Assembly (NCBI GenBank): GCA_022703505.1
Contig: JAKLDN010000002.1
Span: 186,001-250,000 of the forward strand
DNA length: 64,000 nucleotides
DNA from: Spirochaetota bacterium
Lineage (GTDB): Bacteria > Spirochaetota > Spirochaetia > Treponematales > UBA12059
Direction of reading: 5' to 3'
Position 1 is the first letter of the stretch, and every line of letters begins with the position of its first letter. Shown piece after piece: positions 26,057 through 33,483 of the stretch. A model generated the notes under the pieces. The model ran no database searches and was not told where the DNA came from. It saw nothing but the letters and a program-made list of their open reading frames with translations. The translations under genes were made by a program, and so were the position numbers.

Positions 26057-26925
26057 TTCCGCAGGGACGATCCCGTGAGCTCGATGAACAGGTCCTCGAG
26101 GTCGGGCTTGTGGATGGACAATCCCTCCAGGTTCACTCCCGCGGCCAGGAGTTCCCGCATCGTCCGGTCCAGGTTCTCGGACTGGATCTCCAGGTGGTCC
26201 GCGACCAGCTTGCCCGGAATCCCGTCCCCTTCCACGCAGCCCCGGGGGATGCGCACCAGGGCTCCCCGGAAATGCCGGGCTAGGAGGCGGGCGGGGTTCC
26301 CGCGCTCCAGGACCCTTCCCCGGTCCATGATCGCCACCTCGTCGCAGAGGGTCTGGGCCTCGTCCATGTAATGGGTGGTCAGGACCACGGTGGTCCGCTC
26401 CGCCCGGATACCCCGGATCAGGTCCCAGAAATTCCGGCGCGCCTGGGGATCGAGGCCCGTGGTCGGCTCGTCCAGGAAAACCACCTCCGGCCGGGGGGCG
26501 ATGGCCAGGGCCAGGAGCATCCGCTGGCGCTGGCCGCCGGACAGTTTACGGTTGTCCCGGTCCAGGATGTCCGAGAGGGAGCACAGGTCCACCACCTCGT
26601 CGAAGGGGCGGGGGGAGGGGTAGAAGGAGGAGAACAGCTTCAGGGTCTCCCGGACGGTGATGAACTCCGGAAGGGCCGTGGTCTGGAACTGGATCCCTAC
26701 CTTCCGCCTGAATTCCCTCCCGATCGGTTCGCCCCGGAACGTGACGGTTCCCTCGTCCGGGGCGAGGATTCCCTCCATCATCTCGATGGTGGTGGTCTTG
26801 CCCGCGCCGTTCGGGCCCAGGATGCCCAGGCAGGTCCCTTCCTCGATGGGAAGGGACACGCCGTCCACGGCTTGCACGGAGCCGTACCGTTTCCGGAGCC
26901 CCGCGGCTTCAAGGATGGTCGCCAT
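26053..26925 (-). CDS. ABC transporter ATP-binding protein (exporter)
   Basis: Nucleotide-binding subunit for the ABC-2 permease. Walker A GPNGAGKTTT, signature LSGGQRQRM, Walker B VVFLDEPT and the switch His in VLTTHYMDE are all present. A C-terminal extension of about 70 residues follows the ATPase fold, as in DrrA-type exporters. 290 residues. The stop codon is the first TAG of the palindromic element. The promoter side is divergent from the DUF1761 gene. Confidence 0.93.
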   Translation of the reverse strand: MATILEAAGLRKRYGSVQAVDGVSLPIEEGTCLGILGPNGAGKTTTIEMMEGILAPDEGTVTFRGEPIGREFRRKVGIQFQTTALPEFITVRETLKLFSSFYPSPRPFDEVVDLCSLSDILDRDNRKLSGGQRQRMLLALAIAPRPEVVFLDEPTTGLDPQARRNFWDLIRGIRAERTTVVLTTHYMDEAQTLCDEVAIMDRGRVLERGNPARLLARHFRGALVRIPRGCVEGDGIPGKLVADHLEIQSENLDRTMRELLAAGVNLEGLSIHKPDLEDLFIELTGSSLRN

Positions 26926-26987
26926 GGTTCGAAGGTAGCGATCGGCCGGCCGCGGGGCAACGGAAACCGCGCGGTCGCGAGGGGGAT

Positions 26988-27016
26988 TTGCCTTTTTATG
27001 AGTAAAATCGTAATTT
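26988..27016 (+). promoter_or_regulatory. Promoter of the DUF1761 gene
   Basis: TTGCCT at 26988-26993, a 17-nt A/T-rich spacer and TAATTT at 27011-27016, 21 nt before the start codon. CAAGGAG supplies the ribosome-binding site. Confidence 0.6.
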
Positions 27017-27037
27017 TAACACCACAAGGAGCCCTAC

Positions 27038-27463
27038 ATGCTTGACTTGAGTGTCGCCTTTCTTCCCCTGGCGGCGATCGCGCTGGCCAACTTCTTCCTT
27101 TCCTGGCTCTATTACTCCCCCGCCGCTCCCTGGTTCCGGACCTGGGCGGCCGGCGTCGGGATGGATCCCGACCGCCGGGAGATGTCCGAGGAGGACCGCA
27201 GGGCGATGCCCCGGCTGATGGGTGGGGCCGTGGTCGCCTCGGTCCTGCTTTCCTACGGCCTGCAGGTCTTCGTACGCTCCGTCCGGGCGGAGACCTTCGG
27301 GCAGGGTGCGCTGACCGGGATCGCGCTCTGGGCGGCTTTCGCGGTGACCCAGAGCCTCAACACCCAGTTCGAAGGCCGGAAGCCCTCGGTCCTGATCATC
27401 AACAACGCCCTCTACCTGCTCACGTACGCCGTCTTCGGGGGCATCCTGGCCGTCTGGCGGTAG
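27038..27463 (+). CDS. DUF1761 family small membrane protein
   Basis: 141 residues with four hydrophobic segments. The N-terminal stretch (ANFFLSWLYYSPAAPWFRTW) matches the DUF1761 signature of an N-x-x-x-SWLWYSP motif, and the C-terminus carries LIINNALYLLTYAVFGGIL. The function of the family is unknown. It is a single-gene unit with its own promoter and a hairpin 54 nt downstream. Confidence 0.82.
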   Translation: MLDLSVAFLPLAAIALANFFLSWLYYSPAAPWFRTWAAGVGMDPDRREMSEEDRRAMPRLMGGAVVASVLLSYGLQVFVRSVRAETFGQGALTGIALWAAFAVTQSLNTQFEGRKPSVLIINNALYLLTYAVFGGILAVWR

Positions 27464-27516
27464 GTTCCCCGCTTCCGGTCCGGGCGGCGCGCCTCTTCGA
27501 CCCGCGGATCCTCAAG

Positions 27517-27550
27517 TGGAACGGCCGCCCGTTTCGGGGCGGCCGTTCCA
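27517..27550. terminator. Hairpin between convergent DUF1761 and aminotransferase genes
   Basis: A 14-bp perfect stem, TGGAACGGCCGCCC (27517-27530) with its complement at 27537-27550. The plus strand continues TCTTT, a weak T tract, so it probably ends the DUF1761 transcript and may act for both genes. Confidence 0.65.
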
Positions 27551-27565
27551 TCTTTGGAAGCTCTC

Positions 27566-28699
27566 TCAGCGGCCGAGTACCTTGTCCAGGGTCGCCTCGA
27601 AGGTCTTGACCGTTCGCTCCAGGTTCCCCAGCTTGTCCAGGCCGAACAGGCCCACCCGGAAGCTCTTGTAGTCCGCGGGCTCGTCGCACTTGATGGGCAC
27701 CCCGGCGGCCACCTGCATCCCCAGGTCCAGGAACTTCTTCCCCGACTGGATGTCCGGATCCGTGGTATAGCTGACCACCACTCCCGGGGCCTCGAAACCC
27801 GGGGCCGCTACGCTCTTGAAGCCCCTGGAGGCCAGGAGGGTACGTACCCGGCGCCCGAGTTCCGCCTGGGCGGTCCGGGCCTTCTCGAATCCGAAGGCTT
27901 CCATTTCCTTCATCACGTCCCGGAGGACCAGGAGGGAGTCCGTGGGCGGCGTGGCGTGGTAGGCGTGCTTCCCGGCCTCGTAGGTCTCCATGATCTCCAG
28001 CCACTTCTTGAGGTCGCAGGAGAAACTCGTGCTGACCGTGGAGTCGATGCGCTGTCGGGCGGTCTCGCCCAGGGCCACCATGCCGCAGCAGGGCTGGCCG
28101 CTCCAACCCTTCTGGGGGGCTGTCACCAGGATGTCGATTCCCAGGGCCTTCATGTCCACCCATATGGCGCCGGAGGCCACGCAGTCCAGGACCAACATGC
28201 CCCCGTGGGCGTGCACGGCATCCGCCAGGGACTTGATGAAGCCGTCCGGAAGGATCATGCCCGACGAGGTCTCCACGTGGGGGGCGAAGACCAGGTCCGG
28301 TTTCTCCCGCCGGATCGTCTCGACCGCCTCCGCGATCGGGACCGGGGCGAAGGGGGACTCCGGGGCCTCCGCGGTCCGGCGCGCCTTGAGGACGGTCTCG
28401 GAGGAGGGGATCTTCCCGACCTCGAAGATCTGGCTCCACCGGAAACTGAACAGGCCGTTCCGGATGACCAGGCACTTCTTTCCCGTGGCGAACTGGCGGG
28501 CCACGGCCTCCATGCCGAAGGTTCCGGACCCGGGCACGATGACCGCGGAGCGGGCCTTGTAGACCTCCTTCATGACGCGGGAGATGTCCCGTAGGGCGCC
28601 CTGGAAGAGCTTGGACATGTGGTTCACGGAGCGGTCGGTGTAGACGACCGAGTATTCGAGAAGACCGTCGGGATCGACGTCGGGCAAGAGTCCGGGCAT
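27566..28699 (-). CDS. Class V aminotransferase (alanine-glyoxylate / serine-pyruvate type)
   Basis: PLP enzyme of fold type I, class V, that interconverts amino and keto acids such as alanine/glyoxylate. 377 residues, normal length. Seen: the N-terminal segment with GSGTFGMEAVARQF, the PLP-ring Asp in VLDCVASGA, the Schiff-base lysine in VTAPQKGWSG, and C-terminal FRVGLFGLDKL. The sequence does not settle the substrate; phosphonate-type or serine-glyoxylate activities are alternatives. GGAGG lies just before ATG. It is probably monocistronic. Confidence 0.85.
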   Translation of the reverse strand: MPGLLPDVDPDGLLEYSVVYTDRSVNHMSKLFQGALRDISRVMKEVYKARSAVIVPGSGTFGMEAVARQFATGKKCLVIRNGLFSFRWSQIFEVGKIPSSETVLKARRTAEAPESPFAPVPIAEAVETIRREKPDLVFAPHVETSSGMILPDGFIKSLADAVHAHGGMLVLDCVASGAIWVDMKALGIDILVTAPQKGWSGQPCCGMVALGETARQRIDSTVSTSFSCDLKKWLEIMETYEAGKHAYHATPPTDSLLVLRDVMKEMEAFGFEKARTAQAELGRRVRTLLASRGFKSVAAPGFEAPGVVVSYTTDPDIQSGKKFLDLGMQVAAGVPIKCDEPADYKSFRVGLFGLDKLGNLERTVKTFEATLDKVLGR

Positions 28700-28771
28700 G
28701 GGAGCCTCCTAGAACAGGGATATACCCGAGGGTACCCCGGGAGGGCTCGGCGGCGCAAGGTGCGCCGCGGT

Positions 28772-29263
28772 CTACTCCATCCGGGCCGAGGCGATGACCT
28801 TCTCGTAGTCCGGTTTCAGGGCGGCGAACCCGTCCGCCAGGGATCCGCAGACCAGACTGTGGGCCCTGCCGCCCTGGAAGACGTACAGCACGAGGTAGGT
28901 CATCTTCATGCCGGACACCTCCCCGGTGAACTCGAAGCACCGGGCCTCGTTTCCGCTGACCTTGAGGCTCGTGACGGTACTGAACTTGCAGTTGGAAAAG
29001 CTCTTGGCGAAGTTTTTCTGGGCGAAGGCTGTGAAGGAGTCCGGGGTGTTCGCCTCGGACGGCATGTTCTCCGGTTTGAGGGTGTAGGTGCCCGTGCCCT
29101 TCATCATCATGGAGGCGTTGGAGGGATGCGGGCTCCATCCGGCCGGGGCGGTGACGGCCAGCCGGGAGCCTCCCTGGGCGACGGCGGGGACGGGAACGAA
29201 GACGACGGCCAGGGCGAGGAGGAAGGCGGACAGGGAACCGAATTTGCGGATACGTTTCGACAT
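28772..29263 (-). CDS. Hypothetical secreted protein
   Basis: 163 residues beginning with a signal peptide (SAFLLALAVVFVPVPAVAQ, cleavage likely after AVAQ). The mature part of about 130 residues is reminiscent of small PsbP/DcrB-like domains (SRLAVTAPAGWSPHPS near the start, KMTYLVLYVFQGGRAHSLVCG near the end) but I would not assign a family. Three cysteines are present. The ATG at 29263 is set by GGAGG 6 nt upstream. Single gene. Confidence 0.7.
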   Translation of the reverse strand: MSKRIRKFGSLSAFLLALAVVFVPVPAVAQGGSRLAVTAPAGWSPHPSNASMMMKGTGTYTLKPENMPSEANTPDSFTAFAQKNFAKSFSNCKFSTVTSLKVSGNEARCFEFTGEVSGMKMTYLVLYVFQGGRAHSLVCGSLADGFAALKPDYEKVIASARME

Positions 29264-29365
29264 GATGACCTCCGGTGGATGCGGTGCTTTTGGGCGGTCT
29301 CGGCGGCCGCCGAGGAGCATCGTATCCCGTCTCGCGCGCCTTGTCAGCCTCGCCGCGTCGGGGGT

Positions 29366-29395
29366 AAAAAAAACGCCCCCGCGGCGGGCGGGGGC
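29366..29395 (-). terminator. Intrinsic terminator after the YfcC-type transporter gene
   Basis: Read on the minus strand, a G+C-rich stem (GCCCCCG with CGGGGGC, 29374-29395) is followed by eight T (29366-29373). It lies about 40 nt after the transporter stop codon. Confidence 0.9.
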
Positions 29396-29435
29396 GAGGC
29401 TCGCTCGGCGGGGAACCGGTCCCCGCCGCGAGGGG

Positions 29436-30851
29436 TCAGAACGGTCCGAAGGCGATGGCCTGGGCGATGACGACGAACACCGCGCCGACGGCCAGGAAGA
29501 TGCCGAACAGGGGGGCGTACCACTTCACCCACTTCTCGTAGGGCACCTTGGCCAGGGCCACGCCCGCCAGGAGGTAGCCCGAGGTCGGGATGATGATGTT
29601 CGTAAAACCGTCGGCGAACTGGTAGATCAGCACCGCGGTCTGCTGGGTCATGCCCAGGAGGGTGGCCAGGGGGCCCATGATCGGCATCGTCACCGCCGCC
29701 ATGCCGGAGCCGGAGGGGATGATCACGGAGATGAGGATCTGCACGACGTACATCCCGATCGCGGAGAGGAAGGGCGGGAGCCCCTGCACGGCTGCGGCCA
29801 TGGCGTGGACGATGGTGTGGAGGATGCCTCCCTGGGTCAGGACGACCAGGATGGCCCGCGCCACGCCGACCACGAGGGCGCCCACGGTAAGGGCGGTCGA
29901 GCCCTCCACGAAGGCCTCGGCGACCTTGCTGGGACCCTTGCCGCCGATGAAGCCGCTGATCGCGCCCATGGCCAGGAAGAGGGCCGCGATCTCGTCGATG
30001 TACCAGCCCCACTTGTTGACGCCGTAGATGAGGAGGGCGAAGCAGGCCACCATGAAGACCAGGACCAGCTTCTGCCGGCCCGTGAACGGGCTCTTGGCGT
30101 CCAGGTCGATCTTCTCGCGCTTCTGGTCCGCCTCGTACATGACGCTGAGCTTGGGATTCTTCTTGACCCTCTGGGCGTACCAGAAGATGAAGAGGAAGGC
30201 CAGGATCGTCTGCACGGAGAAGATGATGATCCGGTATCCCATGCCCGAGAGGAGGGGCAGGCCCACGAAGCCCTGGGCCACCTGGAGGGTGAAGGGGTTG
30301 ATGAAGGCGCCCGTGAACCCGGCGCAGGGTCCGACCAGGGCCAGGGCCAGGCCGGTCAGGGAGTCGTAGCCCATGGCGATGGCCAGGGGCACGAGCATCG
30401 GTATGAAAACGAGGGCTTCCTCGGCCATGCCAAAGCTGCTTCCTCCGAAGGAGAAGGCTGCCACGATCAGGAAGAGGAGCATTCCGTCCTTCCAGGCGCC
30501 CCCGGATCCCTTGCCTCCCAGGGCGTTCACCAGGCTGCGGATGCCCGCCTCCACGGCTCCCGTGGACTGGATGATGTTGAAGGAACCTCCGACGATGAAG
30601 ATGAAGAAGATGATGCTGGCCACTTCCTGCAGGCCCTTCGGGATCGCCAGGAGTGTCTCCCAGGGGTCGACGGGATTGGGATCGATGGGATGGTATGAGT
30701 TGGGATCGATGAGCTTGGTCTCCTTGCCGTCCTTGATCTGCCTGTCGTACTGGTTGGCCGGGAGCACGTAGGTGAGCAGGGCGGCCGCGATGATCACGAT
30801 GAACAGGATCACGTAGACGTGCGGGAACCGGCGGTTCTTCTCCTTTGCCAT
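29436..30851 (-). CDS. YfcC family membrane transporter
   Basis: 471 residues, about 11-12 membrane segments. It resembles the YfcC/arginine-ornithine-antiporter-like group of the anaerobic dicarboxylate carrier superfamily: an N-terminal FPHVYVILFIVIIAAALLTY with the following PANQYDR, a central FSFGGSSFGMAEEALVFIP, and the C-terminal repeat IIPSGSGMAAVTMPIMGPL. The substrate is probably an amino acid, peptide or small carboxylate. SD AAGGAGA precedes ATG. It has a strong promoter with a G run in the spacer, a 130-nt structured leader and its own terminator. Confidence 0.85.
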   Translation of the reverse strand: MAKEKNRRFPHVYVILFIVIIAAALLTYVLPANQYDRQIKDGKETKLIDPNSYHPIDPNPVDPWETLLAIPKGLQEVASIIFFIFIVGGSFNIIQSTGAVEAGIRSLVNALGGKGSGGAWKDGMLLFLIVAAFSFGGSSFGMAEEALVFIPMLVPLAIAMGYDSLTGLALALVGPCAGFTGAFINPFTLQVAQGFVGLPLLSGMGYRIIIFSVQTILAFLFIFWYAQRVKKNPKLSVMYEADQKREKIDLDAKSPFTGRQKLVLVFMVACFALLIYGVNKWGWYIDEIAALFLAMGAISGFIGGKGPSKVAEAFVEGSTALTVGALVVGVARAILVVLTQGGILHTIVHAMAAAVQGLPPFLSAIGMYVVQILISVIIPSGSGMAAVTMPIMGPLATLLGMTQQTAVLIYQFADGFTNIIIPTSGYLLAGVALAKVPYEKWVKWYAPLFGIFLAVGAVFVVIAQAIAFGPF

Positions 30852-30885
30852 GATCTCGTCTCCTTCGCAGGGCGCACGAACTTCA

Positions 30886-30904
30886 AGCGGCTCCAGGAGC
30901 CGCT
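30886..30904 (-). other. Stem-loop in the yfcC leader
   Basis: AGCGGCTCC and GGAGCCGCT form a perfect 9-bp stem around a single base. A second short stem (GGAGC/GCTCC) lies at about 30920-30937. Both are in the untranslated leader starting near 30983. I recognize no known riboswitch. Confidence 0.5.
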
Positions 30905-30989
30905 CGTCGCACGGCGCATTCCAGGAGCCTCGCTCCGGTCGTTTGTTCGTAGGGCCGGCGTTCGGGGAGGGATGCGCTGGGGCGATTCG

Positions 30990-31017
30990 ATTATACGCCC
31001 CCCCGGCGGGAAGTCAA
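30990..31017 (-). promoter_or_regulatory. Strong promoter of the YfcC gene with G run in the spacer
   Basis: On the minus strand TTGACT (31012-31017), a 16-nt spacer containing seven consecutive G (30998-31004), and a consensus TATAAT (30990-30995). Confidence 0.8.
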
Positions 31018-31040
31018 TCCTGTATGTCGAATAATGAAAC

Positions 31041-31109
31041 AAGCCGGCCGACCTGTGAATGGATCGGCCGGCTTTTGGCAGGGGTAGGACCGTTCGAGTC
31101 CTACCCCTG
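31041..31109. repeat. Degenerate copy of tRNA-fMet 3' end with hairpin
   Basis: GCAGGGGTAGGAC at 31078-31090 is identical to the tRNA-fMet 3' end at 31284-31296, in the same orientation. It is followed by the inverse copy TTCGAGTCCTACCCCTG (31093-31109), making a palindrome. On its far side lies an 11-bp stem AAGCCGGCCGA/TCGGCCGGCTT (31041-31074), in the same relative place as the real tRNA's terminator. No complete tRNA can be folded. I see no gene in 30852-31281. Confidence 0.65.
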
Positions 31110-31242
31110 TGGTAGGACTCGCCCTTCATTCGACGGCTTCGTGCCGTCTCAGTCCGGGCCGGGGTTCCGGCCTGTCGGGGCCTTCCATGGCCCCTTTCCC
31201 TCGCTGCCGCTCGGCGGCCGGAACCCTTCGAGTCCGAAAGAT

Positions 31243-31282
31243 AAAAAGAAAGCCGGTCCATAGAAGGACCGGCTTTCTTTTT
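31243..31282 (-). terminator. Intrinsic terminator of tRNA-fMet
   Basis: A 17-bp perfect stem, 31243-31259 with 31266-31282, starts at the tRNA 3' end. On the minus strand its descending arm ends in GGCTTTCTTTTT, providing the T tract. Confidence 0.85.
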
Positions 31283-31354
31283 AGCAGGGGTAGGACTCGA
31301 ACCTACGACCTCCGGGTTATGAGCCCGACGAGCTGCCAACTGCTCTACCCTGCG
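31282..31354 (-). tRNA. Initiator tRNA-fMet (anticodon CAT)
   Basis: Read on the minus strand: acceptor CGCAGGG pairs with CCCTGC except for the unpaired C1xT72, the initiator hallmark. The D stem is GAGC/GCTC with A11-T24. The anticodon stem ends in three consecutive G-C pairs (GGG-CTCATAA-CCC), the other initiator feature. The T arm is GTAGG-TTCGAGT-CCTAC and the discriminator is A. The sequence is close to E. coli fMet tRNA. CCA is not encoded. Confidence 0.93.
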
Positions 31355-31420
31355 TCGATGTGAGAATAAACTACAAGAAACGAGAGAAAATGTCAATAGA
31401 CCCGGTCTATTGCAGAACCC

Positions 31421-32149
31421 TCAAACGTGGAAGAACTTCCGCAGGGAGGTGGTCGTGGCGATCCGGAGGTGGATGTACACCAGGAAGATCCCCACGGGCA
31501 CCAGGGCGAAGGCCACCATGGAGGACCACTGGAGGTGGACCTCGCCGCGGAGGAACCGGTCGGTCAGGTACTCGATGGACAGGCAGATCGCGGTGACTCC
31601 GAAGAGGATGAGGGATACGATGTTGAGCCCCTTCCGACGGGCCTTGATCACCGCCAGGACGGTGCCGATCCCGAAGACCTCGATGCACAGGGCCAGGGGG
31701 AGTCCCAGGGCCATGAACCAGGTGTACTCCGGGCCGTCGATGAGATCCAGGGCTCCCAGGAATCCGACGAGGCCCAGTGCGGCCGCGGTCAGTGCCAGTC
31801 CGGGGCGCTTGGGCACGTACAGGGGGAAACCCACGCAGAGCCAGACGAAGGCGATGGAAGCCACCGGGTAGAGGGACCAGGTCAGGTGGCCGGAGACGAG
31901 GTAGTTGATGGCCGCCGCGGAGCCCGCCGCGATGGCCAGGCACACGGTGATGACCTCCCGGGTGATGAAGAGCTTCTCCCGAGGAGAAAAATTGCCTTTC
32001 CCGTCGGGATCGAAGAGGGGCTCCATGCGGGGCAGGGGATGGATCACGGGGCCTGGCTTGTCCGCATCGGGCCCCACCCGGACCCCGCAGAGGGGGCAGG
32101 CTCGGGCTTCGTCTCCCAGGTCGACTCCGCAGTTGGGGCACAGGTTCAT
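31421..32149 (-). CDS. Zinc-ribbon membrane protein, DUF6320 family
   Basis: 242 residues. It begins with a double CxxC zinc ribbon (CPNCGVDLGDEARACPLCGV) and a Pro-rich linker. About six to seven hydrophobic segments follow (for example EVITVCLAIAAGSAAAINYL and GLALTAAALGLVGFLGAL). This is the DUF6320 plan, of unknown function. The ATG overlaps the stop of the upstream acyltransferase (ATGA, 32146-32149), so the products are co-expressed and may act together at the membrane. It is last in the three-gene operon. Confidence 0.82.
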   Translation of the reverse strand: MNLCPNCGVDLGDEARACPLCGVRVGPDADKPGPVIHPLPRMEPLFDPDGKGNFSPREKLFITREVITVCLAIAAGSAAAINYLVSGHLTWSLYPVASIAFVWLCVGFPLYVPKRPGLALTAAALGLVGFLGALDLIDGPEYTWFMALGLPLALCIEVFGIGTVLAVIKARRKGLNIVSLILFGVTAICLSIEYLTDRFLRGEVHLQWSSMVAFALVPVGIFLVYIHLRIATTTSLRKFFHV

Positions 32150-33483
32150 ATCGGATCCTCCATGTTGCACTCGAGGCGGACGGGGATGCCCAGGGACACC
32201 AGGCGCTTGAAGGCCAGGCGCTCGACCTCCCGGGATTTCATGAGGCTGCCGAAGTTGGCGTAGATCCTGTCCCCCCAGGTCACGGCTCCCAGGTTGCCGC
32301 AGGTGACCCGGCTGGGGGGCATGAGGCATTCCATTCGCTCCACCCGGGAGCCCAGCGGTTCCGGCAGGGACAGCAGCCCGAGGTTCGAGACTCCCCCGGA
32401 CATGAACCGCTTTCCCATGCTGTTGTAGGCCGCCCGCATGGCAACTTCCTTGATCCCCAGGGGAAGCAGGCGCACGTACCGCTTGCGGGAGATCCCGACG
32501 TTCCGGGCCATCTGGCGGGGTATTTCCCGCTCCGGGCTCTCGCTCTTGATCCGGTAATGCACGAGCTCCGCAAGTTCCCCGAAGTCGTAGCGGCCCAGAC
32601 GGAGGTCCACGGAGGGCATGAAGTAGAGGCTGAAATTCCGCATGGTCCGGGTGGGGTAGATCTTGCGCATGTTGATGGGCACTTCCAGGGTGGCCATGGG
32701 GCCGCTGCGGCGCCGCATCCAGGCGGGGTAGGAAGCCCGGATCTCCTGGAGGGCGTCCATGATGGAGGCGCAGAAGAGTTCGGTGACCGTGACCCCGAAG
32801 CTCTTGGATACCTCCTTGACCTTGTCCACCGGCAGGATCCCCGTGGTCACCCGGAACTGGTAGGGCGGGAGCAGGGGGGATACGATGCGGAAGGCGTTGG
32901 GGCGGGCTTCGGGTACGGGAAGCTCGGATTGGAAGAACCGGTTGTAGGCGTCCTCGTACTCCTCCGGGTGGGGCGTCCCGTCGGGATCGAAGATGTCCGG
33001 GGCCGGATCGGATTCGATCCCCCGGTACCGGAAATACTGGGCCAGGAGGGTCTTGAAGAAGATCAAGGCCCCGCCCCCGTCGGACAGGGCGTGGTGCATC
33101 TCCAGGGCGATCCTCCGGCCCCGCGTCCGCACCCGGAACGGGAACTGCCCGCGCTTGCGCACGTCGAAATCCTGGACCGGATACCGTTGGTCGGAGACCG
33201 GCGAGGGGGTTTTGTTCAGGGGTTGGAGGTAGTTCCAGAAGAAGCCCCGGTGCAGGTCCACCATGTAGTACGGAAACCGGGGGGCGATGCGGGCCAGGGC
33301 CGCGGAGAGGGAAGGGAGGTGGACGGGCTCCGTGAGCGTCGCGGCCAGGCGGAACAGGTAGGTGGCGACGCGGTCGGACATGACCGGGAAGATCATGGCC
33401 GCGTTGTCCAGGACGTACCAGGGGCCGAACTCGTCGGAGCGCGCGGCGTTGGCGTACTTCTGGTTCAGTCTCTCGGCTTCCAT
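32146..33483 (-). CDS. Alcohol acetyltransferase-like (condensation fold) protein, paralog 2
   Basis: 445 residues with the chloramphenicol-acetyltransferase/condensation-domain fold. The acyl-transfer motif HHxxxDG is intact (MHHALSDGGGAL). A second conserved block, NMRKIYPTRTMRNFSLYF, resembles the DFGWG-side half of such enzymes. It should transfer an acyl group from CoA or a carrier to an alcohol or amine; the substrate is unknown. It is clearly homologous to the upstream neighbour along the whole length (YVLDNAAMIFPVMSDRVATYLFR versus YMLDNAAIIMPAISD in the partner). It overlaps the paralog's 3' end by 19 nt and the DUF6320 start by 4 nt. Confidence 0.8.
   Translation of the reverse strand: MEAERLNQKYANAARSDEFGPWYVLDNAAMIFPVMSDRVATYLFRLAATLTEPVHLPSLSAALARIAPRFPYYMVDLHRGFFWNYLQPLNKTPSPVSDQRYPVQDFDVRKRGQFPFRVRTRGRRIALEMHHALSDGGGALIFFKTLLAQYFRYRGIESDPAPDIFDPDGTPHPEEYEDAYNRFFQSELPVPEARPNAFRIVSPLLPPYQFRVTTGILPVDKVKEVSKSFGVTVTELFCASIMDALQEIRASYPAWMRRRSGPMATLEVPINMRKIYPTRTMRNFSLYFMPSVDLRLGRYDFGELAELVHYRIKSESPEREIPRQMARNVGISRKRYVRLLPLGIKEVAMRAAYNSMGKRFMSGGVSNLGLLSLPEPLGSRVERMECLMPPSRVTCGNLGAVTWGDRIYANFGSLMKSREVERLAFKRLVSLGIPVRLECNMEDPI

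Noticed and set aside
30852-30983. Riboswitch in the yfcC leader
   Set aside because: Two short stem-loops are present, but I could not match the conserved bases of any known riboswitch class.
31078-31150. A second tRNA gene near tRNA-fMet
   Set aside because: Only the 3' 13-17 nt are copied, in both orientations; no D arm or anticodon arm can be formed.
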